From Artemisia argyi (taxonomy: Eukaryota > Streptophyta > Magnoliopsida > Asterales > Asteraceae): DNA of 64,000 nt. Location of the stretch: assembly GCA_030686995.1 (NCBI GenBank), contig CM060692.1, positions 121,618,796 to 121,682,795 of the forward strand. Reading direction: 5' to 3'. Of this stretch, positions 1-12,230 are shown piece after piece. Numbering within the stretch: the first letter of the stretch is position 1; every line of letters begins with the position of its first letter. A program made the translations under genes and the position numbers. The notes below the pieces were generated by a model, which worked only from the letters and a program-made list of their open reading frames with translations, did not search any database and was not told where the DNA came from.

Positions 1-272
1 CTAATGAAACCTAGTTGTTGATTATTGGTTGTTGATTTGTTATTATTTGATTTGGTTGATTGATTTTCGCGTTAGGCTTAAAAAAACTGGCCATACTCCT
101 ACATGGTAATAGGCTTGAACATCTTAAGAAACGTAATCAGATGTGTACTATGACGTTATTGGTTGTATTTAATGCATAAGTAACTATTTACGAGGCCTGG
201 ATATGAAGAGATAGAAGCTTATAGAGTGGGGAAGGACGTACACAACCCCATGACTGGTATTTAGGAATACAA
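1..272 (+). repeat. 3' part of the A1 5' LTR
   Basis: This stretch repeats 25772-26026 almost base for base, for example ACTGGCCATACTCCTACATG and CATGACTGGTATT. It therefore belongs to the LTR whose other copy is at 19744-26462. It stops abruptly near 272, where gag sequence begins, marking an internal deletion that removed the LTR end, primer site and leader. Confidence 0.8.
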
Positions 273-369
273 CTGGATTGCGTCTCTTCCAATTCTCTCT
301 ACATGACAAAGCTAGTCAATGGCTTGAGCGTTTACCCGCGGGATCCATCACCTCCTGGGATGATCTCAC
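273..369 (+). pseudogene. gag fragment of A1, upstream of the nested insertion
   Basis: The bases match the start of the gag of the minus-strand relative near 61920-62020, including a SQWLE-like segment and the run CGCGGGATCCATCACC. The reading is broken by small indels and then by the nested element at 370. The target-site copy CTCAC (365-369) is the last A1 sequence; gag resumes at 15193. Confidence 0.75.
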
Positions 370-411
370 TGTCACAACTCACAATTTCAGGTCATTTTCC
401 AAACCCCGGTA

Positions 412-560
412 ATTTACTATTCATGAGTTACTATTCATCATTTACTATTCACCAGTCACTATTCATCATTTCACTATTTATCATTTTTGGAGTCAGTTTG
501 AAACTTTGAGAAGCGTTCAGAAATTTCACTATTCACATGACACTATTCATTCTCGGAACA
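412..560 (+). repeat. Short tandem ACTATTCA/TCATTT repeats near the LTR start
   Basis: Variants of ACTATTCATCATTT recur several times. The same cluster is at about 12277-12425 in the other LTR, so it is an LTR feature and not a new expansion. It creates spurious short ORFs. Confidence 0.7.
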
Positions 561-1576
561 TGAACATCATTCATTTCACTGTAAACCTAGTTACGGGTAT
601 CCATATTCACTTAACCAGTTTGGTTTAGCTGCGAAATCATGCATCATCCGTAAGGACACTTCTTATGGACTAGAAATAGTCTAGATATCATCACAATACA
701 TTTGCATACTACCCCACTCGTAGGTTATTTAATTTAATATCTTACGTATATTTAATAATTTACGTATATTTAGTTATTTAAATAAACGTTAACACACGAT
801 CAATAAATATGAACAACACATCCGACACTCTCTACAATGGCTAATACATTTTTACACTCATTACAATGTCACAAAAATTATAAAATTATGTTACCTGGTA
901 TTTTGGGAATTTACTTATTTTATATCGTAAATTTCATATAATTACGACGATTTTCGTAATATTGCAACAATAATTATTCAAACACCCAATAGTTGTAAGA
1001 AATACATTTTCATAATTTTTATAACTTTATTACGTCACATTTATTCCTGTTAAAATTTATTTCTAGCTAAATCGGTACCCAATAATACAAAAACTACTAA
1101 AAATTAACATTTAAATACACAAAATTACCCGAACCATCACCTCAACCCCCCCCCCTTTCCCCTATAATCCGGCCCTTCCCCCCCCCCCCTCCTGGTCCTC
1201 CCCCTTTTTTGACTCAATTTGACCATATCATCTCACAAAAATATCTTATCTTCATCTCATAATTAATTTAACACACATACACATTTTTCTTTCTTTCTTT
1301 CAAGTTCAAGTAAACTAAAAATGCTCTCTTCTCCATCCTTTTGGGTATGGTTCGGCCATGTCAAGAACACAAGAGGTTATCCATCAATTTTTCAAGATCA
1401 AGTGTTAATCAAGTCCCATTAGTTACCTACTACAAAGTTTTGAAATAAAAACCTATAGGTTAATTAAGTTTTTATCACCAAACCCTCTAATCACTCAAGT
1501 AAAAGTAAGTATGCCAAACTATTTTTCATCATATTACAAGGTTCTTGAAAAGTTCATGTTATTTTTGTACAAGTTT

Positions 1577-1580
<4 letters not shown>

Positions 1581-1648
<68 letters not shown>
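1581..1648. repeat. (TA)n microsatellite in the 5' LTR
   Basis: About 34 TA units. The equivalent place in the 3' LTR (about 13417-13438) has only a short TTATATATGTTTATA, so the array changed length after the element inserted. Confidence 0.95.
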
Positions 1649-1650
<2 letters not shown>

Positions 1651-4368
1651 ACAATAATTGTGTTTTTTATACATTTTTAAGCTTCAAAAATTTATAATAA
1701 GTAATCCCTTAGTAATATAGCTTGATTGTTGATGTTTAGGAACCCATGACACCCTAAGAAGGTGTATGGTAGGTTTGGATTAGCTTTGGTGTTGATTGGG
1801 AAGGATTGACACAAGCTATAAACTAGAAAATTCATTTTTGGCACTATAAGAAAAGTGGCTGTCCCATTTTGCAAAACGTGGAAACATCAGGGGTTCCTGG
1901 GCAATTTTTGACCAAAGATTCAGAAAATACTTTCAAAAGCGAAGATATGGGCGAAAGAACAGATAAAAACAAGCTTATAACGAAGGAGATATGATTTTTC
2001 CAAGTTTAACGACGAAAAACTATTTTCTGAAAATATACTTGCTGTTGGACGACATTCGATGGACAAAACGAGGCATTAGACGTAACCTAGAGGTGCCGAA
2101 CTATCAAAAATGTGTTAGTACATGTTAATACGAAACCGTAGATATAAAGAACGAGGAAAATGAGCCTATGACGACCAAGATATACACGTTCCAAAACCAA
2201 CAAACCATATTATTTTGACAGCCACTATTAGAAATAATATTCTACGTAACAAAAACTATATTTTCTAGTGACAACATTGAAGAGCCGTATTTATTACCCA
2301 TTGAAGCACGTATGACCAAAAGTTTATTTACACGACTATTAGATGTCATTTCAAGGTTTACAAAATGATGAGTTAAACACTAACACCTTGTGTACAATAT
2401 ATTATAACTAGTTTTGCAAGTCTAGTTAGACATATTTTTCCCAAGTTATGGAAAACATTATACTTTAACAATAACTATTATTTCCAAGTTACGAGTGGTA
2501 TATACATTATGTGCATGTACATTCACTACATCACTTCATAATCTAAAGTAGATCATATTCATTCATATTAGGTTGCGGCTAGTGTTCGCGCTTTGTTGTT
2601 CCGCTCATTACACCATCATTGTACCATCACTTCAGGTGAGTTTTCATAGCCCGTTTTAAATTACTTATTTCATTTTAAAACTCTCGGGGGAGAATACATT
2701 ACACCATTTATTTTTGTACATGCCAAAGTGTAACACCCCCAGTTTTGAAAACATGCAGCGGAAATTAGATTGGGTGTTACTTCATAGCGCACATTTTATT
2801 AGTAGAAAATGATTTGTCATTTTAGTCATTTTAAAGATCTATCATTCGAATATAAACACCAGAGTTTTAAAAGAGGTCCCCATTTGTCCCAAAGTTTATT
2901 AAATCAGTTTTCGAATGATAGGAAAATTTATAGCCTTTATAAGTATCCGTGCTCCTCTGTGCCATCCTTGCTCATTATGGACCTGAGATAAACACATGCT
3001 AAAAGTGTCAACACAAAGGTTGGTGAGTTCATAGAGTTTATAGTTTCAAATATCGATTTCCAAAATCAAACAGTTTGTGAGTCCACAGTAGTTATAATAA
3101 CAGTTGATTATCAAATTAAAGTGTGAGTAAATCCATAATGTTAATAGCTTAAATCGTTGATTTATCCAAATCAGAAAATGAGTGATTTCTTTATTAATTC
3201 AAAAATAGTCCGTTGGTTTGCCCTTCACCGGGTCAACACCAAAATAGTAGTTCGTTTGTCCTAACTGGGACAACACCAAAATATTAGTTTGTTTGATCTA
3301 ACCGGGTCAACACCAAAATAGTAGTTCATTTGCCAATTATTAGTAGTTTTCCTGCTATATAGTGAGCACAATCTCATAGTTCAATAAAACAGTGGGCTAC
3401 AGCATTGTACACCCCAAACATCAGTCATTGTAGTACTGTATCATGACTACAGTACTACCGTTCTATTACTCTAAGCTTATGACACTCAACGATTAACAGG
3501 CATCAAAATTATCTATAATAATGATGTAAAACAATGGCCCTCAGGATAGGTATTTACGAGTAACCTATGAAATCAAATAGCGGGCATTTGGTGGCTTTCT
3601 TCTAGCGACCAAATGGGGATTGTCAATCCCTAATAGATCTATCCACAACTACTTACGCTCACCCTTTGGGTGATTAAGGTGCATGAACGAGGGACTTTTG
3701 GTAATAGGTACTTAGGCAATAGAAATCAAGTATAGCATATCGTCGAACAGTCACTTGTAATCATGTCTATAGCCGGTATTTCCTTATGAGATATAAAAAT
3801 GTGTAAACCAGTAAATTTTATATGAAATACAGTCATGTATTTAGATAATGAATACTTGTAAAAGTAAAAACAGTAGTTAAGCATGTATCTCCCCCAAAAA
3901 CATTTATAAACCATTGAAAAATAAGTAAAAGTAGGGGCTATGACTCACCTGAGGATTATGATAGGCATAGATAACGTAATGTCAAAGGTAGAATGGAAAT
4001 GACTTCAAAGATAACCTGAATGATATGGAAGTCCGAGATAAGTTCGACTTATCGAGAATGGTGATTTGAATAGTGTTTGATGACAAAATGACTTTTGTGG
4101 TAGAGGTGGCTTGCGTGGCAAAACGCTTAATAGTTCAAGAGCAGGTTATATACAATATAACTTGTGTTTATGTATAAGTATCGCTTAATGTTTATATATT
4201 TCTTGTTATAATTAAATGATATGTATCAAAAGTTGATAAATGATAAATTTTAGTAATTGCAAGTTTACGCCTGGTTAAGTGAACCGATGAGTTTTATTGT
4301 AGGAATAATCATTTCTTAACGTGTGTTCAAGTTATCCGATAACAACGTCAAGTCATATAATTTACGTT

Positions 4369-4374
<6 letters not shown>

Positions 4375-4457
<83 letters not shown>
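4375..4457. repeat. (TA)n microsatellite in the solo LTR
   Basis: About 41 TA units. ORFs through it encode only Tyr-Ile repeats and are not real. Confidence 0.95.
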
Positions 4458-4460
<3 letters not shown>

Positions 4461-4845
4461 GAAATATATAGTTATTCATAATTATTACTTCATTATCGTC
4501 TCAAAATGTAGGTCTCGGTATATGTTATTATGATATATTCATAAAGTATTAACTTGTCATCCGTAATTAAGTTGCTATGTAAACTTTTAAGCTATGCCAA
4601 CGTTACTCTTTTAGTAGTTAAATGATTTTCGTATTTAGTCCAAAATAAACATATTTATAACCTTATAAAAGTCTTTAAGAAATGTGTTAAGTGGTTCAAA
4701 GTTTGAGGCTACAAGTGTAAATACTAATATAAGTTATAAAACTTATCAAAGTTTTTAAGTAAGTTGTCAAGTTATCAAATGTTGAGGGCTGAAACTGTCA
4801 TAGGGCAGAAGTTGTAAAAATATCAAATAAAAAGTAACAAAATGG

Positions 4846-4918
4846 CTTTGCCTAGGCTCGAACTCAAGACATCTTGCTCAGCAACCCAGTGCCATACCCA
4901 ACAGAGCCAAAGGCCTTT
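4846..4918 (-). other. tRNA-like segment in the solo LTR
   Basis: On the minus strand a B-box-like AGTTCGAGCC lies about 45 bases after an A-box-like TGGCTCTGTTGGGTATGGC, the spacing of a tRNA gene. No clean cloverleaf is evident and the anticodon arm cannot be assigned. It could be an old SINE or tRNA pseudogene fixed in this LTR family. Confidence 0.4.
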
Positions 4919-7432
4919 TTGTGTTAAAGTTTACCGTTTGATATTTTTAAAGGGTCTTGCTACTGTATTATATTTGCCAAAGTTTTCCTTACTCATATGC
5001 TGTTGTACGTATATATAGTGTATATATATGCGTAAAGTATGTATATGCATGGGGCTTCATTTTTAGTTTCCACCAACTTGGTACATGTTTAACAACACAG
5101 TGGGTCGAATATCTTTTTAGCTTTAAAACTTCATATGAACTCGTGACATTCAAGTTTAAACACTACCTTATAATTTACTTTTGTATATGTTATTGACAGT
5201 TAGTTAGTTAATACGTATACTTTTCTAAGAACGAGCCAACTTAAGTTTTTACATATCCTTTTAGGTTTTCAGTTGTTTGGGTTTCATTTTAGGTGTGAAA
5301 CAAAACGAGTTTTAAAGGTTTGCCACACGAGTTTAGCAACATTGCATGCATGGTCCAAGATAAGTTTAACGTGGGTTTTCCATTTCTTTTTATAACATGA
5401 AATAAATTGGTACGTATGATAATGTCGTGAGAGAAATAAATAACGAGACATGAAATAGAGAAGTACGTATGAGAAGGATATAGGAACAACTTACTACACC
5501 AACTATGGTGGGAAACGATGTGGTAGACGAACGAGGAGCGAGTGAGAAACGGAACCAAAACAACTTCAAAGCTTCCAAGCTTCAACTTTGCTTCTCCTTT
5601 CTTGCTCTTCTCACTTCAGTAGTAAAGAGGAAAACAACTTGTGTTTGCGTTTGGTTTTTGGAGTTGTGATGAGACAGATGGTGGTTTGCATGGCTTGTTT
5701 ATATACTCGAGTTTGTGCGTGACAAATGGTGAAATGGGCAGGGAATCTCATTGAGTGTGTAAGTGTACAAGTTCTTGGATTGGAGAGCATAGGAGGTGGG
5801 AGGTGGTGTGTAAGAGTTTACACATGGGTTTTGTAGGTTGTATTTGAGGTAGCAACAAGTGAGGAAGGGTGAAGGTGTAAGAATGTACAAGTAGTAGTAC
5901 TTAAGTTGAGTCCAGGTCGTATTTTACAGATAACAGCCACGAATTTCATTTTTGGTTTAAAATCTCGAGAGTCTAGACGTAAACCATTATTTCGGACATC
6001 TTTCGTGTTTTACACTTTTCCTGGTTCGGAACAGAAGAGCCTTAAAATTGGGATTTAAATTCGTTACAGAAAGTTGGTGGTTCATTAGAATTCATACGAA
6101 TTGTTATTGAAACAAAATGCTATTTGTGTCAAATTGAGATGAAACTTGTAAAGTGTCTTAACTTGATCAATATTCTAGTATAGTAATTATATTTGAAAGT
6201 TGATAACAATTGTCATTCATGGTTCTTAGAAGCATGGAAAATAGAGTTGTGAATTAAAAGGGGTATGTCGTGTGTAAAAGTTATGATCAACTGAGCCAAA
6301 GTAAACATGTACTTGTGACTTATAAAAATAATAGTTAGAGGTGTGCTTGGGCTGTGGAGCTTGGTGAGCTCGTTAGTGAATCAAGTCCAAAGGAAGGGAG
6401 CCAAGAATAAAGAGTCCGTTTGATTGATTAATGAGGGGTTAAGGCCTTTTGGTTCTTAGAGGTCCAATATTATTAGTGAGTACACATGGGAATTTTTGTA
6501 GGCTCGGGATTTATATAAATTTTATTTGGTAATTATTGAAACGTATGCTTATTAAGTATCAACGTTTTAAGTTATGTATGGTATCTAGGTTATTAAGGTT
6601 CAGGTGTAAACGTCGTCTCAAGGTAAGAGTGAATAACGTTGTAATTGACAAAGTATATATATATATATAAATTGTTATGGGTAAAAATGGTTAATTTATG
6701 TTGTAATAACGTGTTAATCGTAAAAAAATTTTACGGGATGTTATACAAAGTATCAAATTCCATACATTGCTTAAGTTACCTTATTACCATATCAAGTCCT
6801 CTTATTATCATGGACCGTTAATTATGCGTAAGCGAGAGTGAGTGGATAGATCTATTGGGGGTGACTCCCCCGTCCGAGTTGGTAGCACCAACGAGTCATA
6901 CGGACGCATTTCATTTGAATCATATTTGAGTTCCTGGTAAACACTCGATTTGGGCCATTTCATATCATGTTTAGCTTCAGGGTCATGAGCTTAGGAGCCA
7001 ATGTAGCATTATTTTGACATCTTGTCACTTCACTTTATACTTGTGGCTATTGTACATACGATTTATATCATAAACCTATGATTTCTCACCAACATTATTG
7101 TTGACCGTTTTAGCAATGTATTTTCAGGTAACTAAGACATATCCTTCATGGCATGCATGGAGTCATTTCATTGAGTAACGAGGATGACGCGTCTTATTTC
7201 GGATTTTCATGCACTTATGTATTATCGTTTGATTGTACCAAACTTATTTCCACAAACTTATCAAACTTTTGGGACCTATGTTTTGTAAACTCTGAATGTT
7301 TTTAAATTAATCAAACGAAGTATTTTCAAAACGACACTTTAGGTCATTCAATATAACTGTAACTGTGGTGCTAGGACAGTCACGCCCCAGGTGTTCCATT
7401 CAGCTGCAAATCATGAATTTGGGGGTGCGACA

Positions 7433-7450
7433 AATTGGCATCAGAGCAAT
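7433..7450 (+). other. Primer binding site, tRNA-iMet type
   Basis: TTGGCATCAGAGC two bases after the 5' LTR end is one base off the common plant TGGTATCAGAGC site, complementary to the 3' end of initiator tRNA-Met. It fixes the LTR end and the plus orientation. Confidence 0.8.
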
Positions 7451-7549
7451 GGTTATAGAGAACTAGGTTGCATCATTGACCCTAGACTATAACTACACTT
7501 GCATAAGCACCACATCATTACATCATAAGTGCATATTCATTATCCATGT

Positions 7550-7552
<3 letters not shown>

Positions 7553-7640
<88 letters not shown>
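7553..7640. repeat. (TA)n microsatellite in the retrotransposon leader
   Basis: About 44 TA units between the primer site and the gag relic. Confidence 0.95.
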
Positions 7641-7644
<4 letters not shown>

Positions 7645-8400
7645 GCGGGATATTCACTTCATTTCTCATAGATTGTCACAGAATCATGCCTTCAAATTCC
7701 CATCCCATCATCATTACTTTAGACTCTGACATGGAAGATACCTTGACACTCCCTACTGTAGTTTTAACATCAGTTGGCTTTACACTAAACTCATCACTCA
7801 TGTCATCCAATGCTGAGACTGAACCCTTTTATGAGGGCGAAGTTGTATCTACACCACCACCAGTTGCACTTACACCACCATTAGCACCATTGATTTGTCA
7901 TGGGAACAGGGTTGTTCATATCATTCAGCCCATACATAGAGTGCTGTTTGGTAGGGTATTCAGACTTAATCTTAATGGACCTATTAGGATGCTTATTGAC
8001 AGGAAGATAGTACATTTTCTTTCCCTCACTAGTAAGGTACTTACTACTCATGTACTACCACCACTATCAACTACTTATAACGCTATTGGTCGTCCCATAG
8101 TGCGTACTTCAATTTTACCTCTTAGATGTCGCGAGATAGCGCGAAAGAGGGTAGTATTCCATTCACTATTATCACCATCATCTTCTAACTCACCACTAGG
8201 ATCTCATCGTCATCAATTTCATTCTCATCATCTAGAGCACCATTTGTACCATCACATCTTAGAGATCCTACACCGATATATGACTTGCTGCTTAAGAAGC
8301 GCCCGCTATTTGACATACCATTACCATCTACCACACATTACACCACCTTATAGGTTTGAGGTTGGTGAGAGTTTGAGAGCCTCTACTGCTTGACAACCTA
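7641..8400 (+). pseudogene. Degenerate gag region of the nested gypsy element
   Basis: An open frame runs from the (TA)n array to 8393, with a sensible start at the ATG at 7684. Its product is rich in Ser, Pro, Thr and His with no zinc knuckle. Its place just after the primer site is where gag belongs. I cannot match it residue by residue to a gag family, and the His/Ser-rich end suggests a shifted frame. The region 8400-8880 has no readable domain. Confidence 0.4.
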
Positions 8401-8879
8401 CTACTCTTCATCGTCAGATGATGACCTCTAATTATTTTAGATTACATACAAGTGTTTAGACGATACACTCTGAATAATACCACAACCCCCACAAACATAA
8501 CAAGAGAAACAACAAATTGCCCAAGGGTGGCATTCATCGCAAGGACTCTATACTATCTTAGATATGATCAACTCTTACCTCCATGACATAATGAACTAAT
8601 AAGATGCTTTGAACGGTATTATACCATCACAATGGAACTCATCACAACTCTCCCTCCATTATCAAGTTTGATTACACCACATTCTTAACCGATGAGTCGG
8701 ATCACATCATTGATCACATTAGCAACACCCCACAGAACAATATGGACACATTAGTAGTTTTGACATATAATTACAACTTTGGAAGATGCGAGTAAGACAA
8801 TAGGATTAATAAAGACGATGATGTCTTTACGATTAATACTCATGTTGACCAAGATAACAATGACTACCCTAGTTTTCAT

Positions 8880-9765
8880 GTTTCGGAGATGATACCAATT
8901 CAAGTAAGTCAAAGTCTAATTGAAATTTTTGTACAAACGAAAAGATTTCTTGCAAACTTTACGGAGTACGACAAATTTGTGATTCTCAATGGTTGGATTA
9001 AAAATTGTTTTTGGTTAAGCATCAATCTTCTTGAATTTCATTTTTCCAAAGACATATATGAGAAATTGTTTTTATCAAAGTGGAAAATATTTCGTAGTCA
9101 CGTCTTTTTACATGACTATACTCACTACAAACTTCAAATAAGGTTGCTCCAAAATACATTTATGACCAAAGTTTCACAATGTTTCACTCAAATAAATGTT
9201 GTTAATAAATTTTAGAAACCATATCTCCAAGAAGGAATACGCACAACTCATGAGCGAATCTCGAAATCAACCACTATACCTACTTACTATCTAACCTTAG
9301 AAGCGAAAGAAACACCTCTGCCGGAGATTGTCAATATTGATACACTATGCCTCAACACTACTCCTTCAAATTACAACTTTCTCGCTCATTCCATATGATA
9401 AGACCCTCACGCTAGTATAAGCTCGTTGAATTGAAAGATCAAGGTATAATTACTCAAAAAAATTTATATTCTTTTCGGAGATCGATATAACTTCGTTACA
9501 TTGGGATAAGACCTCATTTTCATGAAAGGATATCGAGAAGTTTCACCTGAAAATAAGGCATTTAGCTTTCATTCATGGCAAATCAAACATCATTCGATAT
9601 GGTATCTACTTGACTCAGACCACCCGTACAACAATTTCCATTCTTTATACATCTTAGTCATGCCTAGAGGGATTAAGCATTTGAACCTGCGAGCTTTACC
9701 TAGTATAAATTCTCAAATACTCCAAATCAGTGGCACCAAATTTTTCCCTTGTACCCTTTAACAGA
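8880..9765 (+). pseudogene. Reverse transcriptase relic of the nested gypsy element
   Basis: Fragments in different frames align with the gypsy reverse transcriptase N-terminal region. Near 9420-9460 there is an ELKDQGII segment where the family has a leucine-rich segment ending in GxI. At about 9474-9545 a FSEID...KDIEKF segment follows, matching the usual FSKIDL...DI.KTAF block. Stops and frameshifts are frequent. The catalytic YxDD motif was not found. The stretch 9766-11334, where RNase H and the integrase zinc finger should be, gives no confident domain. Confidence 0.55.
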
Positions 9766-11334
9766 TAGACTATCATCTTTAGTTAACTGTAGATGCCTAA
9801 ACGGCACGTTCATCCTTCACGCTCTCAATATCGCTACCACATTCTCAACCACTTCATAATCATATACCACTACCCTGTTATGAACTAAGTATTTACATTC
9901 TCTAGATAGTGGATTAGTAGACTTTTATCACCTTATAAAAATGCTCTTCCAAGTGTCGTACAAACTGTTTCACAAATTCATTGCAGGTTATTTTGTTACC
10001 ATCGTACGTACTATTTCACAATTTCATACAAACTATTTTATTATCACTCTACAAAATGTTCCACTATTACCTTACAAACTATTTTTGCTACCAATTCATA
10101 AACTATTTTACTATCATGCAAATTGTTTTGACAAGTATTTTACAAAGAGTTGAGTTTAACACTACTCGACTTTTGGGAAACATAATACTATTTTATCAAA
10201 ACCAAGCATCACATCATTTGTCCTCAATTATACATAGCCTGATCACCTATGTATAATTCAGGAAGAATCATGTCATGATGGAAACAATCATCCTTTTCAA
10301 ACTTCATAAAACAGTCTTCATTCAAAACATCATGAAGTTAAAGCTTTGTAAAGTAAATAAACTATTCATAAACGTTTCTTTCATAAACATACTACAAACA
10401 TTGACACCATTCATCCATCACTCAACTGATGAATTAAGTTCCTTTACCAACAACCCATCTAGGAAAGACTTTCCATATCATTTACGAGGAGGATTTCTCG
10501 ATACAAGGAAAACAACAAAAGGATTACAGAACCACCAACCAGGACTAGAAGTATACAGTAAGACAATTCATAACTCAACAGAAATCTTAAGATACCACAA
10601 GACTATCCGAACCACCATCTCTGACCTAGCTGTCCAATTCTATCATTCAAAAGTACTAGCTAGATCAAGTTTCAAGATCGGGTTCAATGCGAATGCACAC
10701 TAAGCAACACTATAGAAATGAACCAAGTCTCCTAATAGATACTATAGAGCATTTCATTTAAACATGGCCTCATCCATATAATTGAGTTGAATTAAGGATA
10801 TCGATATAGGTTCCCCTAAGGCATTGTGTTCTGTAGAAATTCCAGATAACTTCATGTTCATATCAAGAGAGGCATCACGCCCGAACATATCTCCCCATCT
10901 ACATGTGAAAACAGAACAGACATTCATCGACATAGTATCAGTTGATATTCACCTATTGGCCAGCAGGATAACAATCTAAGACGTGATTCATTTCAGAAAT
11001 ATCTAAGTAAGATTTAATGCGTATGCTTGTAAGCTTTGCCTAAACATCAACCACGGTACTACATCAATATTATATATTTAGGGTTTGTGATTTGACAACA
11101 AAGAACATTGGAAGATTTGATGAAGGAAATTAGGAGAGACATCATCAATCAATTACGAACATCAGTAATGGAGACCAAGCACTATAGGCAAAGAAAGACA
11201 CATGTCGTAGCATCCTTTAGTACAAAATACAAGGAATCAAAATTGTTACCCATATTCTATCTTCTTCAAATAACGCCCTTTTCGAAAGGCATAACATTGT
11301 GAAATTAGTCACAAGATTCATTGTACCCATTTCA

Positions 11335-12190
11335 ATTATTCCTAATAAAGGTAATCGATTCACCTCAGACTTCTAGCAATCATTTTAAGATTTCCTTTGG
11401 AACCCAATAAGATATAAACACCGCCTATCATCCTCAGACCAATGGTCAGAGTGAGAGAACAATTCAAACATAGGAAGATATGCTCAGAGCCTGAGTGATT
11501 GACTCTAGAAATGGTTGGACTAACCATTTGCCATAAATCAAATTCATTTACAACAATAGTTATCACACGATCATAGAGACTACACCATTTGAGGCACTCT
11601 ATGGTTGAAGTGCCAACCATCTATTAATGGACCAAAATAGGAAAAAGCCCAACTCACTAGTCCAGTACGCATTCATGAAATAACCAAAAATTTCTTACAA
11701 ATCAAGAATCAGTTACAAGTTCAACAAGTTGTAAACCAAAAGAATCTCAAGTTGGTGACATGTTATGTTGAAAGTTCCGCCTGGGAAAGGCATGATACCA
11801 TTCAGAAAAATGCGGGAAGTCGAACCCGATATACATTGGACCATTTAATACTTCAGACATAGTAGGCCTAGTGGCCGACAGACTTGAGCCTTGTCAGAGA
11901 ACAATAGGTTACACAAACATGTTTCACATTTTCAAATCTCAAGAAATGTCTTCCAGATGAGTTACTCATGATTCCATTGGAAGGAATCCAACCCAATGAC
12001 AAACCGAAACCTTGTAGGAGAACCAATAGAAATCAGGGACGAGGTCGAACAGTTGAAGCGAAATCGAATTCCTATCGTGAAGGTTCGCTAGAATTCTCGA
12101 AGAGGACCCAAGTTTACTTGGGAATGGGAAGACCAGATGTGACTCAAACACCCACATCTTCTCACCGAATTCACACCAGAGACCAACACC
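11335..12190 (+). pseudogene. Integrase core and C-terminal relic of the nested gypsy element
   Basis: At 11419-11470 the sequence reads TAYHPQTNGQSERTIQT, the hallmark of the Ty3/gypsy integrase core around the catalytic Glu. It follows a segment like the RFTS.F block, in which the second catalytic Asp is lost (GNRFTSDF). YNNSYH and FEALYG-like pieces come at 11540-11610. A C-terminal part (11760-12190) holds a PGKGMIPF-like segment and RIPIVKVRWNSRRGP, typical of Tekay/Del elements. Several stops make it non-functional. It lies directly before the 3' LTR, as expected. Confidence 0.85.
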
Positions 12191-12230
12191 AGCTGAATTC
12201 AGGGACTGAATTCCTTTTTGGGTGGCCGAC

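Larger units (their letters stand above)
2729..6745. mobile_element. Solo LTR, about 4 kb, inside the 5' LTR
   Basis: A unit starting TGTAACACCCCC and ending GGGATGTTATA is flanked by the perfect 5-bp duplication CAAAG (2724-2728 and 6746-6750). The other LTR (near 14497) has one uninterrupted CAAAG. TGTAAC...GTTATA is the usual TGTAACA...TGTTACA end with one C to T change. There is no coding region, primer site or second LTR inside, so a solo LTR left by LTR-LTR recombination is the best reading. It includes a (TA)n array (4375-4457) and a tRNA-like segment (4846-4918). Confidence 0.8.
370..7432 (+). repeat. 5' LTR of the nested Ty3/gypsy element, interrupted
   Basis: Without the insertion at 2729-6745 this LTR is about 3.04 kb and matches the 12231-15187 LTR closely along its length. 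It starts TGTCACAAC and ends GGTGCGACA. It differs from its partner by a (TA)n expansion at 1581-1648. Confidence 0.85.

Noticed and set aside
303..509. 68-codon ORF at the left end
   Set aside because: It runs across the joint between the A1 gag fragment and the LTR inserted at 370, so it is chimeric by accident.
4321..4533. ORFs made of Tyr-Ile repeats (also at 7476-7729, 20065-20454 and 25365-25616)
   Set aside because: They are translations of (TA)n microsatellites, open in all frames, with no conserved flanks.
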